Positions 36,621 to 48,191 of a stretch of DNA of 64,000 nucleotides are shown piece after piece. The translations under genes were made by a program, and so were the position numbers. The stretch lies in NCBI GenBank assembly GCA_030435675.1, contig CM059625.1:1736001-1800000 (forward strand), given 5' to 3'. Positions within the stretch are counted from its first letter, which is position 1, and each line of letters begins with the position of its first letter. This DNA comes from Steinernema hermaphroditum (Eukaryota; Nematoda; Chromadorea; Rhabditida; Steinernematidae). Under the pieces are notes generated by a model. That model ran no database searches. It was not told the DNA's origin and saw nothing but the letters and a program-made list of their open reading frames with translations.

Positions 36621-37137
36621 TACGGTTGGCAACCGAGTCAGTTCGAGTCAGTCGAAATAGGCGGCTGAACAGTTAAATTTATTTATGGCTCTTTCACAAG
36701 GTGCCCTTACCGTTCTAGATATTCTAGTGACGGCGCCGGCACCGGCACCGTTTTGCATGTGAACAGTCGCCGGCGCCGGCGGGACGGCACCGGCGCCGTC
36801 TCCGGCCCCGTTTTGTGATCACGTTGCCACCGGCGCCGGCGCCGGCAAACCGGCGAGAAAGGCGTTTCAATTTTTTGCGTTCACATGCGTTCACATGTTT
36901 TTGCGTTCACATGCGTTCACATGTCGCCGGCGCCGGCGCCGGCGACCTTGTGAAAGATATTTAAGGTAGATTCCAGCTTAACTGACTCGACTCGAAAAGG
37001 CTCGAATTATGTTTCGAGTCAGGTCGAGTTTTGGTGTCAATTTTCTTTCGGTATCAAAAAAAAAATTTCATGCTAGCCTGGCTAGAAGTCTTCTGCCGAT
37101 ATTACAATGAAGAAAGCTCACTCCGTTGCCAACCCTA
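36621..37137. mobile_element. hAT-type MITE, 517 bp
   Basis: The left end TACGGTTGGCAACCGAGTCA and the reverse complement of the right end TAGGGTTGGCAACGGAGTGA form imperfect inverted repeats of about 21 bp. The TA(G)GGTTGGCAAC type of end is typical of hAT elements. The flanks are an exact 8-bp duplication, ATACCGGA. No transposase frame is present, so it is non-autonomous. It sits between two convergent SKP1-like genes. Confidence 0.8.
36690..36957. repeat. GC-rich inverted repeat inside the MITE
   Basis: Bounded by TCTTTCACAAGGT and its exact reverse complement ACCTTGTGAAAGA. The interior is made of CCGGCG units and of repeated GCGTTCACATG blocks. It could be a second element nested in the hAT MITE or the element's own stem. 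I see no clear target duplication of its own. Confidence 0.65.
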
Positions 37138-37145
37138 ATACCGGA
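37138..37145. repeat. Target-site duplication ATACCGGA, right
   Basis: Second copy of the 8-bp duplication that flanks the MITE. Confidence 0.8.
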
Positions 37146-37587
37146 CACTATTAACGTGAAGCATTTAGCATATGTAGAGCCAAGTAAAATTCATATTTTT
37201 ATCGGAACTTTCATGCGGTCGTTGTTATTATGTAAATGGTACAAATTCTAGTGAATGAACACCATATAAACAGATGAACAGAAGGTTTGAGGGACCACGT
37301 TGACAGATGGTAGTAGTACATAAGCTTGAAAGACCGAAATTCGCTGTGGTGCATAAGTCGGACGCACTTTGATATGATAATTTCTCAGCTCTTAAAAACA
37401 ATCGACAGCGACCAGGTAGAAAACAACTGTTATTGATGGGACCGGTTGACAAAACAGCATGAGTGCGAATACTTAACGAAATGCTGACTTAGTTAATGTT
37501 ACATGTGCATTGTGAAGATGTGCCTTTTAGTGCAAACATCAGTTACAAATTACAAAGGACGAGATTCAGATCAATGTCACCGAGCAT

Positions 37588-38097
37588 TCAATACTCTTCG
37601 TGCCATTCACGAGGCTCAAGCAGTGCCTTCAGGTGATCCAACGGGCTGTCCTCGATGTAGTCCTTGAAAATGCGCTTGCAGCAAAATTTGTACAGCCAAG
37701 GGATCTCAAGGTAGTTCGCTGCCTTGACGAGCTTCGCCATTTGCGGGATCGAACAGTGGTGCTTGCCGAGAAAGTGTCTGTCCCAAAGTGGCATATCGAA
37801 TGGTGGCGCAGAAGGCCCCGGTCCGGGCTCGCGATCCAGTGACCCCGGCAGTGGATCGTCCTTGTGCTTCTCGCACCATTCAACGACCAGCTTGCCAGTT
37901 GGTCCATCCACATTGGCAAGCGGAATCGCTACCTCACCGCGATCCACACCGAGATGCTCGCACATCGTACGCAGTATTATGGAGTGGCCCAGAGCTTTAC
38001 TCGAAATCGGAAAGGTCACGCCGTCGTTGCACACCAGACTAAAGGAAGTCGGAGTGGGCGATGGAGAGTTAGGAGGTGACGGCACGAAATCGGGCAT
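37588..38097 (-). CDS. SKP1-related protein 2, divergent and C-terminally short
   Basis: Intronless coding frame of 169 residues from the ATG at 38097 (MPDFVPSPPNSPSPTPTSFS) to the stop at 37588. It is a clear paralogue of the plus-strand gene at 35766: shared blocks are HSIILRTM, VDGPTG, VEWCE, LGKxHC, AANxLEIPWLYKFCCKRIF and ALLEPRE. The same BTB/POZ half and SKP1 half are present, and the same terminal segment is missing. An in-frame ATG at 38124 lies before the acceptor (GATGCTTGCAG, exon edge 38111) and is therefore less likely as the start. The spliced leader stretch is 14 bases, exactly as in the paralogue, and both begin GTAA. The two genes point at each other with the MITE between, so they arose by inverted duplication. 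Confidence 0.87.
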   Translation of the reverse strand: MPDFVPSPPNSPSPTPTSFSLVCNDGVTFPISSKALGHSIILRTMCEHLGVDRGEVAIPLANVDGPTGKLVVEWCEKHKDDPLPGSLDREPGPGPSAPPFDMPLWDRHFLGKHHCSIPQMAKLVKAANYLEIPWLYKFCCKRIFKDYIEDSPLDHLKALLEPREWHEEY

Positions 38098-38111
38098 CGT
38101 TGCGGTGTTAC

Positions 38112-38113
38112 CT
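38112..38113 (-). promoter_or_regulatory. 3' splice site upstream of SKP1-like gene 2
   Basis: GATGCTTGCAG ends here on the minus strand, with 14 bases left before the ATG. The paralogue has TTTTATAG at 35750-35751, also 14 bases before its ATG. Either trans-splicing or a leader intron explains both. Confidence 0.5.
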
Positions 38114-38302
38114 GCAAGCATCAAAGGGAGTTAATAATGACATTATAAGGACACTCAACGGTACGATACTCGTTACTCGAAAGAACCCGAAGGAAAAAAG
38201 CACCCTTAAGGTTTGATTTTTCTTTATGGATAAGTGAGTGGATAACGGCAATCAATAGAAAGCACGTGTGCGTTCGGAAAAGCACAATCACACGCGGCGG
38301 TT

Positions 38303-38331
38303 GGCGCATGTTTTGATGCTTTTTGCGCGGC
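38303..38331 (+). repeat. 28-bp motif, copy B
   Basis: GCGCATGTTTTGATGCTTTT followed by TGCGCGGC, about 200 bases upstream of the minus-strand SKP1-like gene but in opposite orientation to copy A relative to the gene it precedes. Confidence 0.6.
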
Positions 38332-38789
38332 TATGCCACCGGAAGGGGCACTAGCGACCACCCGCGCGTGAATTATTTGGAAACGCACGCCGTTCGGTCG
38401 GCCCAGGCTTTCCAATTGGACGCTTTTAGCCAGTCATTCGTCAGCATCCTCAAATCGAAAAAGTTTTGGAAAATGGATTGATAAAAATTTTGATAATAAC
38501 TCAACTGTTTTGGCAATCTCAAAGTGCACTTTTTAACAGGCTTATCAGTGTATGTTGTTCTACAGAAAACGTGTGGCATTTACAACTAATAAACGGCGAC
38601 GCTATCGGTCAGTGATCGACAAAGCAATCTCCTACTGTCAATGAAGGCTTCAGTATACAACTGCTCAACAGACTAATCTAGCTACGACAGGAAAGTGGCA
38701 ACCGCTTGGGATATAAACCGTTGCCGGATGGAGCGCGTTTCTGGGCGGCACCTGCTGCCATTCCAATGGGCGTCACTCCTAGCAACGAC

Positions 38790-38817
38790 GCCACGCAAAA
38801 GCATCAATACATGCGCG
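38790..38817 (-). repeat. 28-bp motif, copy C
   Basis: On the minus strand: CGCGCATGTATTGATGCTTT followed by TGCGTGGC. All three copies can be read in one frame as AHVLML, but none is in a gene I can support. Confidence 0.55.
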
Positions 38818-39392
38818 GGGCGACACCGACAGCTCATGAACCGTTTCTTTTCCTCAATCGATGGTGCATTTGTTGACCAATGCTTCAATTACACGTTAAA
38901 GGCGGGAACTGCCTGCGATTTGGATTTTCAGGGCTTACTAACTTTGCAGTCACCAACTGTGATTTTGTTGTCCTTGCTGAAAAGTGCCACCACTTCATCG
39001 AACTATCCCATCATTATTATGTAAATGGTGCCCAGAAACACCGATTGGTCGAAACGAATTTCAAAAGCCAAAAGAAGTTTATTTGTCGACAGTTTCAATC
39101 GCCGGATTTTCAACAGGTTTATTGTCTGTCGGCAGTGAGCACAGTTCGAAATGAAATGCAAGGGTAGTCGAGAAAGAGAGAACGAAGAAGTGATTCGTTA
39201 AACAACGGTACCGTTGTGCGCTTTCGACACAACACATACGGTTAGTTTGGTGAGCTTACTAGAGAGGAGAGTCAGAAAAGGGAGAAGTTATTACAATATT
39301 AGAGAAAAGACGGAAGGATGAGCGAAAGCAAAGTATTCGAATTCTCGAAGGCTGTCATGGGACTACGATTCGAAAATGAAAAGAGCGAACGT

Positions 39393-39398
39393 TTTATT
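39393..39398 (-). terminator. Poly(A) signal AATAAA of the intermediate filament gene
   Basis: Minus-strand AATAAA, about 185 bases after the stop at 39581. Confidence 0.5.
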
Positions 39399-39580
39399 AC
39401 TCTAGCGATCAAGTCAGCGCGAGGATGATTCAAACTGAGACAGACAATCAGGAGCATATGAATTTACAAAACTGAAAAGTGAAACGACGCTTGGGGGACG
39501 AGAAGTAAAGGCACATTGGCGGTGTTTAACTTATATCATGCACATCGGGTAGGGGTTGCTGCTGCCATTGCGGTGGAGGT

Positions 39581-42500
39581 TTACTGTCCGGAAAGGATCG
39601 TCTTCTGCGTGTGCGTGGCGCGTTCCTCGCCGTCGCGGTTGTACAGCGTGGTGACGACGTTGGCACCGATTCCCCAGGTGTTCTCACCGTCGAAGACAAG
39701 GGACTCGGGAGGGTTGTGGATGCCTCCCTGGTCACGGGCGTAGATCTTCAGTGAGTGGCCGGCGCGGAGGACGACATTGGCAGGGATCGTGTAGACGATC
39801 TCGCGGCGGTTGTCAAGCTTTCTCTTCACCTTGCATTCTCCAACGTTCTCATCCTGCAAATATAACGTTCATATATCGTGAACGGCATAGGTGTTTGATC
39901 TGTATTGCAGCGTCAGGGATAAACCCGTTCCCAAAACTAACATAAGCCGCTTACCTTCGTTCGGTGGGTGTTTTCCAGAGTGATGAACTTTCCGTTGGGG
40001 TCGCATTCGCTGATGGTCACATTGCCCTTGGCCGAGCGCTGGAAAGTGGTCTTGGTGGAGACCTCACCACGCACGTTGCGGGTGGAGTCGGTGTCCTCCT
40101 GCTGCTGGAGCGAGTGGGTCTTGACGACCTGCTCGACCATCTGGCGGAGACCAACGCGGCTCTCTTCTCCCTCGAGCATCTTGCGGTAGATGGCGATTTC
40201 GGCATCCAGAATCTGCTTGGTATCGAGGAGGGCCTGGAGCTCGGCAACAAGGGTCTGGCACTCCTCGCGCATGCGGCGCAGCGTGGCGTCACGGTCGTTG
40301 AGGGCCTGCTCGTACTGTCTCTGGTCGTCGTTGAGCTGCAAATTGGTAAGGTAATAAGAGTAATTGAGATCTGATCTACCTGGTAGTTCAGGTTCTGGAC
40401 CTCCTTCTCGAGAAGAGCGTTCTTGTTCTCAAGATCGCCGAGCTTTCCACGGAGATCTCCGATGTTGTCACGCATACGCTTCACCTCCTCGCGCTGATAG
40501 TTCGACTCCATGGCTGAGCGGTTGGCAGAGCCCTGGACTTCGGAGACCTAAATAGCGAAAGTGAGTAAACACCGCTGCGGCGAAAACATTGACCGTACCT
40601 TGAGCTTGTACCAGCTCTCCATGTCCTGTTTGCCCTGTTTGGCGATGTAGTCGTACTCATCCTTGATGTCACGGATGGCAAGCGCCAGTTCGTTCTTGAA
40701 GAATTCGCGGGTATCGGCGGGAGCCTGAGCGAGCAGAGCCTGAAGCTCCTTCACTTCCTGCTCGTGAACGCGGCGCAGGAACTCCAGCTCCTCCATGAGG
40801 GTCTGAACCTGGTTCTGGAAGTCGATGCGGCCGAGGGTTTCCTCGTCGAGGTCGTTGCGCGCCTTCTGCAACTCTTCCCAAATGCGCACGTTGTCGGTCT
40901 TAAGGCGCTTTTCCTCTTCAGTGAGCTGGCGCCAGCGGGCACGGAGCATCTCTAGCTCGCTCTGGGCATCAGCGATGGCGTTCGTCCATTGGGAGATCTT
41001 TTCGCGGTCGCTCTCGCGGCGGTGCTGGATCTCCTCGTAGCGGCTGCGGTACTCGGCGAGGTCGTCACGGAGACGGGCCACCTTCACGTCGATCTCGGCC
41101 TTCTGGCGAGCGGCATTGTCAATATCCTTGCGGGCGTCCGATAGGCTGTCAGAGTATTTGATCTAAAACAGACGGTCTTTAATACACGTTCTAGTTTCAG
41201 AAACAATCAAAAGAGACCGAACAGTACGATGATATGGTCATTTCTCGCACATTTCAAGGTGCATATAATAGAACTTACCTTAATCTCGGAAGTGTCCTTT
41301 CCCCAGCGGCCACGAAGGTCATCCAGATCCTGAACGAGCTTGCGGTTCTGCTCCTCAAGCTTCTTGACACGATCGATGTAGTTTCCGAGACGGTCGTTCA
41401 ATCCCTGCATTTCCTTCTTTTCCTTGTCGGTCGCTTCGATGAAGCTCTTGGCAGCGTTAGCACTGAGCGCGGGGCTGATGCCTCCAATGGTGGCCGATCC
41501 CATTTCGGTGACCATCTTCAGGACGCGGCCTACAAATAAAAAAACCGTTATTCTAGTGCCAAACAGTAAAAAATGATAAAGGAAGGATAATAAGATTAAG
41601 AAGAGTTATCCTCACTCTCCGACTTCTTCGGCTTCTTTGCCTTCTTAGCGCCACTGCTCTGCATGGTCTCCAGCGGCCGACAATAAACTGTTTACCACCA
41701 AAGGAACGTGCGGACCGTAGAGGCTTATCACCACCCATCGGCCATAACCGCTCGAGTCCGTGACTAAGGAACATCAACGAAGCGGCGGGCTGATATTTAC
41801 TTTGGAACGTTTTATTGTCGTTTTTGCGTATTTTTAAGGATTTCGAACCTGTGGATGGTCGGTCCATTTTGGGCGCTTATATCACTTATCAGTTTGGTGA
41901 TATAGTTTAGTGGTAGGTGTAATAAAAAATAGGTGAATGGGTCGATAGAAAATAAGCGCCTGCTGCAGGCAACGACGGAGGGGTCTAGGAGAGGGAGAGG
42001 AGTGCAGTGCCTCCGACGAACAACCGGATTGTCGCGCAATGTACCGGTAAATAAACAAAGTCGAGACTCACTAGTATGATGATGTCGAGGCGCTTGTTTC
42101 GCGCTCGATATCTAACGCACTTGAGTAGACTAGTGAAATATAAAGGTCATGAATCGACTTAAGACCATATGAATACGAATGTGGTCTACCGCCTTAATAT
42201 TCCATACAAATTGCCTTCAATCGAGAGACAAAAGTCACTTGGGCATTGTGATAAATAACTTCATTTTTGGTTGCGTGTGTGCTCAACAAATATGAATTGT
42301 TTTTGTTGTCAATGTAGTATTCAACCCCAGTAATCGAATTACAGTTCAAATTCGTTGTACACATACTAGGCACAGCAGTGATCATATCAGTTCCATTTTC
42401 ATCACGGTCCTAGTCTTCTCCCCCTAAGGTCCAGTACAGTCTATCCGTCGAAATGTTTTGGAAGTACGTTGAAAAATAGTCTCACAGACAGACACTCGAT

Positions 42501-43479
42501 TTACTGCCTTGTTTGTGCAGTACACTCAGCACTAAAAACATACTAGATGAGCGCTTTAAAAAGAGAACGATATTTTCTGATGCATGCTCATTTTTATCAA
42601 ATGATGTGTATATGTGTACTCGAGGGCAACATCTCATCAATGTTGTATCTCTATCTTGTTTACTGATGTGATGCAAATAGTTTTTGATGGCACCGTAAAA
42701 TTGTCAAGCGTGTATGTCGTAAAAATGCAAATGCAACATATGAGACATCATGTGTATTAGCAGTCAGCCTTGGTGATAAAATCACTCCGCTGTGGAATTT
42801 TTACTATGTTTATACTGATAATGCAGGATTGTTTTTAAGCACTATCCTTCATATGGACAGCTAATGCAAGTCAGAAAAGTGCGTGCTGTACAAGCAATAC
42901 TCATGATGCCCTTATCAAAGCCTTGATAAAGGTGCTATGTGATTTCTAAAAGAACTAACATGACTCAACATTCCGATCGAGATGAGCGCTTTTTTGAACT
43001 TTAGCTTAAGCGATCATTAGGAACTACGTGTGAAGCGAAATATGGCACGTTTAGGACGCTATAAGCTGTAAACGTAAGGCGATGAAACATTATCGTGTAC
43101 GCCCGCTTATCAGCTTTGGAAACAGATAATAGCATTACGCATTTTCGGAGCAATCATATGATTCAATAATGCGGTATTTTATGAACCCTTTTCTTTACCA
43201 CTTTAAAAATTGAAAGAGCCGAATTGAAAGTTTGAAAAAAGTTGACGTATTGGACCCTGTCCGATATTTTCAACTACACCAATCACCACGGTAATTTGAA
43301 CGCCCAGGTAATCGATGACTCCTTCAAATCTTCCAAATTCACTTACCGCCACCACCTCCGGCTCCGCCGGTAGCATAGCTTCCGGACTGTCGGCTCTGAG
43401 TACGGACAGCCGTACGAGGCTGAATGGTCGAACGGTACTGAATCTCGTAGTCGCTGCTCTCCGACTTCATTCCCGACAT
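39581..43479 (-). CDS. Cytoplasmic intermediate filament protein, IFA class
   Basis: Exons: 43479-43347 (first exon a), 41529-41279, 41162-40599, 40547-40380, 40335-39955 and 39853-39581, all in phase, giving 589 residues. The head (MSGMKSESSDYEIQYRST.., Gly-rich end) leads into GLNDRLGNYIDRVKKLEEQN at the start of the rod, a long coiled coil with the extra coil-1b length of nematode and lamin-type filaments, the rod end AEIAIYRKMLEGEESRVGLR, and a lamin-tail domain (ISECDPNGKFITLENTHR; VFDGENTWGIGANVVT; HTQKTILSGQ). In worms these proteins form epidermal, pharyngeal and other filaments that bear mechanical stress, usually as partners of an IFB protein. The near-complete match to IFA proteins makes the class firm, but I cannot tell ifa-1, -2, -3 and -4 apart. 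A second first exon lies at 41664-41616. Confidence 0.96.
41616..41664 (-). CDS. Alternative first coding exon of the IF gene
   Basis: MQSSGAKKAKKPKKSE ends at a donor GTGAGGAT in phase 1, which is the phase that the acceptor at 41529 needs (SRVLKMVTEMGS). It would give a short, lysine-rich head of 16 residues and a protein of about 561 residues. It lies 86 bases upstream of the shared exon, so it probably has its own promoter or leader site inside the first intron. Confidence 0.65.
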
Positions 43480-43499
43480 CTTTGATTTGTTGAAAGAGA

Positions 43500-46400
43500 A
43501 AGTTGAACAACGGTCAAGGTGAGTCTCGACTCGGTCGAACTGCAAAAGTGTAAATTTGATTAAAAAGGCGATGGTGGCGGTGATCGAGGTGTGACAGCAC
43601 GCGGTTAGCGGACACGAGAACGCGGCGCTCCGACAGGTTAAGGGAGGGCTTAGGCGACGGCGACACGTTTCACCTAACCTATTCACCTCCCTCGAAATGG
43701 CGTTTGCGTAAACACCCCCGCGCGGGAGAGCGAGAGATGTCGACCATGAATGGAATGCGCGACTGTGGTTCACGCACACGTGTGGTCATTTGAACCGGGC
43801 ACCTGAAGAAGGAGCTGATTGGCGCGCCAGCTGGAATACAGTCAGTTGGACAGCGCCAAAGTGAAGTACAGTGATAAAGTGAAAAGCGGAAAATTTGTTC
43901 GATGCACGCAAATAACCATCGTCTTATCTCTTCCGCTGGCGCTCTCGCTCACACCCACCGATCACTCAACAATTGGGCAACAAAACAGCACTGGTACCGG
44001 TGAAGGCATTAACTCTAGGGCGTTTCCCCTCGCTCGCCGTCGCTCCTTCCGCTCCGGCGGCGCTGACATAATCGAATATTATGTAAATCACTTTGTACGT
44101 GAGGTACAGTCGTGAGAGAGTGTACCAGCAGCACGGATAGTTCGTCAGGCATGCATAGCCAAAAGTGAATAATCGATTCGATTTGCAGTTGCGCAGCACC
44201 CGGAGGGCAACAATACGGGAGGTGTTCAGGTGTGCCTGGTTGGCTGGCCGGGGTTCGAGCTGCTGCTGCTACTGTGACGCTTTTGGAGGCTGAGGGCGAG
44301 TGGCGCTGCTGTGCGTGTGAGCGAGTCGAATCGCGAAGGTGAGTCTGCTGCTGGGTCTGCCCGGGTCTCAGCAACCCTCATCCGCCCTCGCGACGGGGAA
44401 TTAGTGCGTCGGCTTCTGGAATTCACTAATCCTTTGAATAAACGTTGAAACTCTTCACCTACTACCAATGGCTGAGGTTTGCCTTCGGACTCAGGAGAGG
44501 GTATGGGAGGACTGGAAGTGGAGGTGAGGTAAACGAGTTGGAGGGTGGCTTAATGGCTAGCCAGTGGAAAGTACGAACTAATATATGAGGATGAAAGATG
44601 AAGAAACGGGTAGTTCAGGAGCAAACATAGGGGAACTTCTAATTGGTAGGTACTGTCCAGGAAATGTCACTCATGGAGGAAATGCTGTTCTCGAGGGTAT
44701 ATTTAAGAAACACAGTCACTGAGGTCTGAGGTATGGGCCCAAAAACCATATAGTTAGTGGTAAACCATACACAAGAATCAGAATGTATAATATATTTGTA
44801 ACGTGAGGAAATTTTCTTGCACAAAAGAGCGTTAGAGATGACACCCTTAGTACCATTGACGGGAGCAAGTACAAACTGAATCACCTACATCAATTGAACC
44901 AATGAATAACCTAAGACTGGACAAAAGAGACGTGGGGTCCGTATAGAGGCTGACTCGAAGGGAGGTAAAGGGTACGAGAGTTTGATGGTTGAGTGGGAAA
45001 ACGAAGAAACTATCCAATTTACGACGGCGCGCGGGGAACGACCCGGTCGAGAGCGGCGGGTGAGTGGGGCACCGCCACGCTACTGGCAGCGAAGGACGGT
45101 GCGCGAACGGTTTGTTGCCGTGAAGGCCGGACGACGGCATCGACGCCCGGTCGTCCGAATCGTTCGTCGACGATTCGTGAGACAGCGAAGACGATTCGCG
45201 ACGACGATCCCTTGAATGGAAACCTCTCGACTTTTTGCCTTCTCCGGCGTCGCCCCTCCCCTCCGAACAAACCGACCGACCGCCGCCCCTTTCCGCAATT
45301 TCGCCACCGGTCGCGCGATTCCGCCGCCGACGCAACCGTCTAATTGTCAATTTGGTCAAGAAAAACAACTTCTTCATGTCCTGTATGCGTAGTTGAGTTG
45401 GGCGTGCCACCGCCACGCCGATCGGGGTCAAAAAATTAGCATAGTCGGAATTAAATGAAAAAGATGTTATCGCGACAGTAGGCTCGCGACCTTGGGGCGT
45501 ACGCTAATGGCTCCCGACCTGGTATATCAATTGCCGAGTGTTACTGTTTTTGGCTGGCGGTGGGTATATAGCGGTTGCCACAATATCTACCCATTATAGT
45601 CGGATTTTTGGTGATGTGTATGTCCACCTAATCGTTAAATTACGCGTGTTCATCATAAACAAAAGTGACAGTTTTGGGCCGAAAAATGCGCGGCAGCGCA
45701 GATTCCTGAATCCGGTTCTTGCCGGCGCGCTTCCAGAAGAGGCGGAGGGCGCCGATTCCAAATGGTTGGAATAATGATTCAACTGGCAGGGCGTGTGCGC
45801 GACTCGCCTGTGTCTTGTTGTCGAAGTGATTCATCCGAATTCGTTGAACAAAAAGTTGAACCATCTCGCCCGGTCGCGCACCCCTGGGAGTATAGGAATG
45901 GAGAGAAATTGTGGGCTCCTCGGTGACATATGAAGGAATATGCGCATGTTTTACATGACAGGTCGGCTTTTAATTAAGGCATCAGGTGAATGTGCATGTA
46001 TGCAGCAGCAAGGAACCGGTTACTCGCTATACGAACCTGGGTACAGTGCACTCTTCGTATGACAAAACAAATGTTTTTTTATGCGGCGAATTAATTGGAA
46101 GAGCGCTAGAGGGGGGCGCGGGCGCATCCAAATTAAATGATACAAAACGCTGACCTTTTCAATCAAATTCACCCCGGTGGCGGCGGCGGCGTCGCCCTAG
46201 TCGTCGTTGGCCGTGAAGACGAGATGATGGCAGTGGTCACCGGAGGGTGAACTCCCGCAGATTAATGAGAGGTGGGAGAGGACATGGGAAAGTTTATGGC
46301 GAGATGGAAAGTGAATTTTGGGTAATTGACGGTTGATCGACGAGATGGGGCGTCGTTTAAGTGCCGAATTAAGGCCACCTGTGAGTTTTAAAAGTGGTCT

Positions 46401-46835
46401 TTAACTCGAAGTGGTCTTTCAGTTATACGTGAACCAACAGCGAAGGTTAAAATGGCGATGTTTTTCCAAAACAGCCCTTGGTCATCTGTAGTATGAATAC
46501 GTATGACTAATGCATAGTCGCGGGCAGTGTATTCATCATAACTGGAAATGTACTATTTGTATCAGATTCATATTATGCGCAGTGCATTGCTTAAAGCCCT
46601 ATTTTCATAACCAAGTGACCCTTCTGGTACACAAAGGAGGCATTTTTGACAATACAATAGCCATTCTCTGTGAAAATAAATTAATCAATTCAACGGATTT
46701 GTTGAAATGTTTGAAACGTCGTTCATTCAGATTCAATAGCGTAAAAATTAATTCAGCAAAATATCGTAAACAAAAACAAACGATCTTCGGAGTAATTCAC
46801 TATATCAGACACCAATAAAATCGCATTTGGACAAC
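43500..46835. other. Upstream region of the IF gene, no supported gene
   Basis: GC-rich islands at 44000-44470 and 44980-45350 carry open frames on both strands (up to 194 residues) with low-complexity Arg, Ser and Pro composition and no family match. They are more likely promoter or enhancer DNA, or leader exons of the IF gene, than separate genes. Confidence 0.45.
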
Positions 46836-48163
46836 GGATGGCTGAAATCGACAATAAGAACAAGGCGCATCTTAGTTTTCGCTCTATCCCACCTAAACTT
46901 TTCATCTTATCGCCTACAGTATATTTGACCAGAGAATATGAACCAGTCAGCAACAGCGCACTTTTGCCGAGGCAAATGTCCGCCAAGGTGTGCGCAACTC
47001 TGGGAGCGGGTACTCCGCCGTCGGGCTACTAAATGTAGACGCCGGTGCGAGGCTCTTTATCCGTTGGTCAAACACAGTATATGGACGCTATTCCGCCTAC
47101 GCAACTTAAGTAACTACTGTATCGGATTAGACACCGGTTTTGTGTTTGAGCAACGGCCAAGGGGCCGGCGACGCACGCGCTGCGCCTTGCAGCCAGCGCT
47201 GAGGTTGTTCGGCGTCCGTTGCACGACGTCTACAAGATTCAAGGAAAAAGGACTTAATCCCGAAGGTTGATAGAACGTGCTTTTTTTGTTTGAGCAAAGG
47301 TTGTACGCAGTTGGGAAGTGAACGGGAAAGTGACTTCCGTGACTGGGAACAGCCCGATATGTAGAGATGCCACCTAAGGATAACGAGCCTCCTAGTAGCT
47401 CAGGTACAGATCAGATGCCCATATCGATCTGTTTGAATTATCAAAATAACGCGATGTCCGACCACCATAAGCAGGCAGTGAGCCTTGTTGCATCTCAAAA
47501 CGGCGAATAGGTCCTACCAGTTGTCCAATATACACTATACCTCCAAACAGGATCTAACCGAAATCTGGCTCATAGATTGTCATTACACTGATCGGACATG
47601 AACAGCTTTTTATTTACGGTATTTCGAGCAGTAGTACACAACCTGCATCTGTTGTAATACTCGTTGGAATGTCTGGTCAAAGAATAACACGTTTTTCTAT
47701 GTGTAGAGAATATTATTTTTTATGAATCTACAACCAGAAGGTGTGAAGGTGAGCGTCAAAATTTATCAAGGAACCCGCAATTTCTCTCCTCTAATCGATT
47801 AGCACTTGATATCAGCAAAGGTCACTAAAACGAACGAGTTCTGCGATGAACCCCTTAAACCGAATATTTCTAATTATACATGACATATGGCAGTTTGTTT
47901 ACGCAGTTCAGAGGTCACAGACCGTGTGAAGTTGTGTGCGAAATTAGGAACTCCTATCGGGCGCCTGACAGTTATACGTAGACGTAATTGATAGCTTTGC
48001 AAGTACGTCATAGCATCGAGGAGAGGTGAATGTTGTGCGCCCGGAAGCAAAATGTTCAACGTATCACGATATTAGGAACTGTCTATATTTTTATATGAAA
48101 TGATTGGTCTTGGGTGGGGTTGAACATGAGCAACTTACAGGTGCGTTTTTCTTAGTTACCCAA
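46836..48163. repeat. Tandem duplication, unit 1 (1328 bp)
   Basis: This unit is repeated at 48192-49519 at a constant offset of 1356 bases. The frames inside the two units translate identically and I saw no mismatch in the stretches I compared. It begins GGATGGCTGAAATCGAC and ends TTCTTAGTTACCCAA. A 28-base spacer follows that repeats part of the end (TTTCTTAGTTACCCAA). Confidence 0.92.
47367..47510 (+). CDS. Small unrecognised frame in duplication unit 1
   Basis: MPPKDNEPPSSSGTDQMPIS and onward to 47 residues, with an identical copy at 48723-48866. The polar, proline- and serine-rich start recalls the beginning of some retroelement gag-type frames, but it is too short to assign. It may be the remnant of a mobile element. 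Confidence 0.2.
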   Translation: MPPKDNEPPSSSGTDQMPISICLNYQNNAMSDHHKQAVSLVASQNGE

Positions 48164-48191
48164 TGGCTACCCAATTTCTTAGTTACCCAAT

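Noticed and set aside
44847..45431. Minus frame of 194 codons upstream of the IF gene
   Set aside because: Arg/Ser/Pro-rich composition explained by base content; no domain, no proven splice link to the IF exons.
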